DNA of 16,357 nt from Firmicutes bacterium CAG:238 (GTDB lineage Bacteria; Bacillota; Clostridia; Peptostreptococcales; Anaerovoracaceae): contig FR882012.1 of assembly GCA_000435615.1 (NCBI GenBank), forward strand, positions 29,515-45,871. The letters run 5' to 3'. The notes under the pieces were generated by a model. The model searched no databases. It was not told the DNA's origin and saw only the letters and a list, made by a program, of their open reading frames with translations. Position 1 is the first letter of the stretch. Each line of letters begins with the position of its first letter. Below are positions 13,803 through 16,357 of the stretch, piece after piece. A program made the position numbers and the translations under genes.

Positions 13803-14498
13803 ATGACAGATTTGAAAGATTTAGTAGAAAAGGTCAAAAATTTAGAAAAACTAACAGCTGAAGAGCAACCACAACAAATCAAACTTCTGCAAGAAATTGG
13901 GAAAGAATTGCTGACAGAGTATGTGATAAAGGTTGGCGATATCACAATTAAGCCACTTTGGGTCGAGGCATACTATTCTGATGCGAATACTGGTTTTGTT
14001 GACACTTCTGTTCATGGAGATGAATGTCAAAAGCAATATGACGTCCTCTATTTTCACCATAAAACGGATGATCCGCGCAGTGGAGTGGATATTTGCTTAT
14101 CATGTGGAGATTATTATCTTTCCTATTTACTGAAGTACACTTTGGTCAACGGCGTATTCAAATCTCAAGCCCAATTGAGTAGCATGATTCCACAAGAATT
14201 ACGAAATGCTAAGAATGTACTTGTAAAAGAATCAAATCCAACAGATGTGATTGTCTGTACTAGGAGAATCGGCATTAAATCCAGTGAATACAAGGACAAA
14301 GAACTGGCTATTGCGCGAGATATCAATCAACGCTTTGTTACAGAATCCGGTGAGAAGAAGTCTTTACCGCAAAAAATCGAGCTGTTAAAATCATACATTG
14401 ATGCTCTTTATTCAGATGATGAAATTGCTACAGAAGAGCAAAAAAAGTCTATAAGTAATAAATTGGTTGGAGAATATTGGAAAAGCTTGTTCGAATAA
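13803..14498 (+). CDS. Uncharacterised 231-aa protein next to mntA-hepT
   Basis: A 231-aa soluble protein that I cannot name with confidence. The N-terminal 40 residues are a charged, probably coiled-coil helix. The central block has ITIKPLWVEAYYSD (47-60), FVDTSVHGDE (65-74), YDVLYFHHK and GVDICLSCGDYYLSYLL (94-110). His, Asp and Tyr residues in this block look like a conserved catalytic or nucleic-acid-binding core. It faintly recalls proteins auto-named 3-methyladenine DNA glycosylase in Bacteroidetes and Clostridia (an I-x-P-x-x-V-E-x-YY pattern plus GVDI), but I give this little weight. The C-terminal 60 residues are charged and helical. ATG 13803 has GGAAGGAG (13787-13794) 8 nt upstream; a GTG at 13800 is the alternative. 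It follows hepT by 53 nt with no terminator or clear promoter between, so it may be read from the toxin-antitoxin promoter. Confidence 0.7.
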   Translation: MTDLKDLVEKVKNLEKLTAEEQPQQIKLLQEIGKELLTEYVIKVGDITIKPLWVEAYYSDANTGFVDTSVHGDECQKQYDVLYFHHKTDDPRSGVDICLSCGDYYLSYLLKYTLVNGVFKSQAQLSSMIPQELRNAKNVLVKESNPTDVIVCTRRIGIKSSEYKDKELAIARDINQRFVTESGEKKSLPQKIELLKSYIDALYSDDEIATEEQKKSISNKLVGEYWKSLFE

Positions 14499-14595
14499 AT
14501 TTTCCAACATTAGATGCGAAGAAATAAGTTTGAATCATTTCAGTTTAAACATTTTTTTAATAGTATTTATCTTTCCATTTTTTGAATTTTATTAT

Positions 14596-14610
14596 CGCAA
14601 CAATGTTGCG
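14596..14610. promoter_or_regulatory. 15-bp palindrome CGCAACA-A-TGTTGCG
   Basis: A perfect 7-bp inverted repeat with a single-base centre lies in the AT-rich gap after the 231-aa gene. Its shape suits a dimeric DNA-binding protein or a recombinase site more than a terminator. Role unknown. Confidence 0.4.
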
Positions 14611-14623
14611 GCATGAAACCATG

Positions 14624-14661
14624 GACGCACCGCCTCTATCTGTATAATGTGGCGGTGCGTC
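14624..14661. repeat. 11-bp perfect inverted repeat with a TATAAT-containing loop
   Basis: GACGCACCGCC (14624-14634) and GGCGGTGCGTC (14651-14661) form a GC-rich 11-bp stem in otherwise AT-rich DNA. The 16-nt loop contains TGTATAAT. No T-run follows on either strand, so a simple intrinsic terminator is unlikely. It might be an element end, a regulator site or part of a compound terminator with the next hairpin. Confidence 0.6.
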
Positions 14662-14678
14662 TCAAAATAAGGACTATC

Positions 14679-14716
14679 CAGCACCACGTTCGGACTATTT
14701 AGTGGTGCTGTTTTTT
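14679..14716 (+). terminator. Intrinsic terminator, plus strand, overlapping the AAA+ gene end
   Basis: CAGCACCAC (14679-14687), a 14-nt loop and GTGGTGCTG (14702-14710) are followed by TTTTTT on the plus strand. It would end transcripts of the mntA-hepT-unknown cluster. The right arm lies inside the last codons of the minus-strand AAA+ gene. The heptamer GGACTAT occurs at 14671-14677 and again in the loop (14692-14698). Confidence 0.65.
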
Positions 14717-16104
14717 CTGTATTCTTCTATTTTTCTTATAATCCGCTGCTTATATTCTGCTGCCGGATCATCTGTTGGCAAGGCTTCCTCTTCTTGCAAT
14801 TGATAACACTGTGAGGATGCTTCGTGCGTTACTGCTACATGGCTCTTTACGGTAGAACTGCGGATGCCCCGTATGTCAGAATAAAGCAGCGATTTCTTTT
14901 CGAGCAGCGCTTCGGTAACCTTATTCAGAAAAGTTTCATTTTGAGCAAGGATGCTTTTTGCTATATCATAGCAGCGTTCCAACTCGATCTGTATGGCTGT
15001 CTCACTGCGAAGCTGCAGGCTTTTGGATATGTCACAGGATGTATTGTTTTCAATATCAAGGAAGGAAAAACCCATTGTTCCTTTTTTTGCAATCGCATCG
15101 CGGATGGAACTGACTGCCTGCTCAATGTCAGTGCTGCAGCCATCGGCGGTTTGACCCGCATGCCGCATCTCAACTGCGGCTTTACCGCTCAACACGATGA
15201 TTGTCTCCTCGTAGGCTGGAAGTGTTTTGCAGCGATGGACAAACCCGCCGCAGCGGTTTTCTTCGGAAGGAAGCAGGGAAACAAAACCGACGCTGCCGGG
15301 ACAAAGTGTTTCAGCTACCACCAGATGACCGGCTTCGTGAAGCGCGACATATTTCATAACTTCATCCGAAACGCAGGGAATATCTTCATAAGTGTCGTAT
15401 TGCTGCTTCAGCACAGCACTTACCATATCTTTCATCTGGATACAGCTTTGGCGGCAAAATGCGGCGCGGACAGCAGCCTCATTCAGGATTGTTTCCAGTT
15501 CGGCGCAGGACTGATATCGCATCATCATTGCTAAATCTTTGATGTTGACATCGTCAGAGAGTCGTTTTCCTTTTATATAGTGTGCAATGATCGCTTCTGC
15601 ATCAGATGCCGTCGGGGCTTGAATGTGAAGCTTTCTGTCAAAGCGGCCGGAACGCCGCAGTGAAATCGGTAACTTTCGGATTTCATTGGCTGTAGCGATC
15701 AGAAATACATTTGATTCCTTGATATCGTCAATTCCAGCCTGTACTGCCGCGTATTCCGGCGTGTCACGGTATGAAGCATCCTCAGTAGAGAATTTATCCA
15801 TATCATCGAGAAAAATGATCGCCGGGGCATCTGCCTTTGCCTTCGCAAAAGCTTCCATAATACTGCTGATAAAGGCATCGCCGCCTCGATCCCGGCGTAT
15901 GGTAATTGCGTTCAGTCCGCTTTCTTCAATCAGACATTTTGCTAAAAGGGTTTTACCTAATCCCGGGTCTCCATATAGCAGCAAGCCATGCGGCAACCTT
16001 GCGCCCATTTCTTCATAGACTGTTCGGTTGCGGATCATGTCGCAGATCTGCTGCAGCTCTTGTTTGATGGATTTGTAACCGATAACTTTGTCGAATGTGT
16101 TCAT
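14695..16104 (-). CDS. FtsH-like AAA+ ATPase / M41 zinc peptidase without membrane anchor
   Basis: A 469-aa protein combining an AAA+ domain (about 1-235) and an M41 peptidase domain (about 245-415). Walker A is GDPGLGKT (45-52), Walker B is IFLDDMD (97-103), and the second region of homology ends with SGRFDR (152-157). The zinc motif HEAGH is at 256-260, with the likely third ligand Asp326 in STDIEQA. Unlike FtsH it starts directly with the AAA+ domain and has no transmembrane or periplasmic part, so it should be cytosolic. The usual DE of Walker B is DD, and the segment normally carrying the aromatic pore-loop motif is shortened (about 70-86). AAGGAG precedes the ATG. Proteins of this type occur on clostridial mobile elements, which fits the setting. 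Substrates are unknown. Confidence 0.85.
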   Translation of the reverse strand: MNTFDKVIGYKSIKQELQQICDMIRNRTVYEEMGARLPHGLLLYGDPGLGKTLLAKCLIEESGLNAITIRRDRGGDAFISSIMEAFAKAKADAPAIIFLDDMDKFSTEDASYRDTPEYAAVQAGIDDIKESNVFLIATANEIRKLPISLRRSGRFDRKLHIQAPTASDAEAIIAHYIKGKRLSDDVNIKDLAMMMRYQSCAELETILNEAAVRAAFCRQSCIQMKDMVSAVLKQQYDTYEDIPCVSDEVMKYVALHEAGHLVVAETLCPGSVGFVSLLPSEENRCGGFVHRCKTLPAYEETIIVLSGKAAVEMRHAGQTADGCSTDIEQAVSSIRDAIAKKGTMGFSFLDIENNTSCDISKSLQLRSETAIQIELERCYDIAKSILAQNETFLNKVTEALLEKKSLLYSDIRGIRSSTVKSHVAVTHEASSQCYQLQEEEALPTDDPAAEYKQRIIRKIEEYRKNSTTK

Positions 16105-16134
16105 GATTTTTTCTCCTTTTCATTTTGTGACAAC

Positions 16135-16163
16135 AGTATAGCAGTCCTTATAATAAAACCTAA
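16135..16163 (-). promoter_or_regulatory. Putative promoter of the FtsH-like gene
   Basis: On the minus strand TTAGGT (plus 16158-16163), a 17-nt spacer and TGC-TATACT, an extended -10 (16135-16143), lie 30 nt before the start codon. The -35 box is weak. Confidence 0.5.
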
Positions 16164-16275
16164 GTTTATAAAAAATATTTTAAAAGAAAGCCAGTATGTC
16201 TTCTCGCAGCCATTTCCTACAGAAATGTCTGAAAATTTTTTAATTTTTATAATAATAAGGTCTTATTTAAAAGTG

Positions 16276-16284
16276 TGTTATAGT
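16276..16284 (+). promoter_or_regulatory. Putative extended -10 promoter of the right-end gene
   Basis: TGT-TATAGT (16276-16284) matches an extended -10 box 25 nt before the ATG at 16310. No good -35 box is visible at the right distance. Confidence 0.4.
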
Positions 16285-16309
16285 GATGAAAAAAATGGAG
16301 GAAGACAAT

Positions 16310-16357
16310 ATGAAAGAACAAGAAAAAATCTTTGCACTTGCAGCAAACATACCGGTT
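16310..16357 (+). CDS. 5' end of a gene running off the window
   Basis: GGAGGAAG (16297-16304) is followed after 5 nt by ATG 16310 and 15 further open codons (MKEQEKIFALAANIPV). The ribosome site is strong and the arrangement is divergent from the FtsH-like gene. The 16 residues visible are too few for a family assignment. Confidence 0.6.
   Translation, partial: MKEQEKIFALAANIPV

Noticed and set aside
14824..15534. 236-codon open frame antisense to the FtsH-like gene
   Set aside because: The opposite strand encodes unmistakable M41 peptidase motifs over the same bases; the antisense product has no recognisable domain.
1..16357. CRISPR arrays, tRNA and rRNA genes, full insertion sequences
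   Set aside because: No regularly spaced identical repeats, no cloverleaf with GGTTCRA-type arm, no rRNA-like blocks and no intact transposase or integrase were seen on either strand.

Overview
The window looks like chromosomal DNA of a low-to-mid GC anaerobic Firmicute, most likely a member of the Clostridia. The support is the strong AGGAGG-type ribosome sites, several TTG/GTG starts, a TPP riboswitch on thiT, a YlbJ-type sporulation membrane protein, a PRK06851-type ATPase, and the close placement of ylbJ and tmcAL (ylbM), which also lie near each other in Bacillus. The exact family cannot be read from the sequence alone.

Left part (1-12376), ordinary housekeeping content: a riboswitch-controlled thiamine ECF S-component (thiT, minus strand); a divergently transcribed DUF975 membrane protein; a PRK06851-type P-loop ATPase; and a divergent MurE-type muropeptide ligase. 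Next comes a compact minus-strand operon, pepF-nadK-rluD, which converges on murE at a terminator hairpin. Rightward from a shared divergent promoter region run murI (glutamate racemase), an acidic unknown protein, a small Cys/Pro-rich membrane-anchored protein, a YlbJ-like membrane protein and tmcAL.

Right part (12360-16357), an accessory patchwork: the 3' end of tmcAL runs directly into an internally deleted M20-peptidase (hydantoinase/carbamoylase type) remnant, so the last codons of tmcAL appear to lie on DNA from that gene. Between about 12640 and 13100 no intact gene is visible. This stretch holds an ArsC/Spx-like N-terminal fragment with a frameshift, a minus-strand terminator, and a short minus-strand C-terminal fragment. 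Then follow an AT-rich MntA-HepT toxin-antitoxin pair with its own near-consensus promoter, an uncharacterised 231-aa gene on the same strand, a cluster of inverted repeats, and a minus-strand soluble FtsH-like AAA+/M41 protease with altered catalytic motifs. A gene starting at 16310 runs off the end of the window.

The parts most worth a second look are the tmcAL/M20 junction, the MntA-HepT plus unknown-gene cluster, the FtsH-like protein without membrane anchor, the non-canonical MurE specificity loop, and the Cys/Pro-rich protein beside ylbJ.
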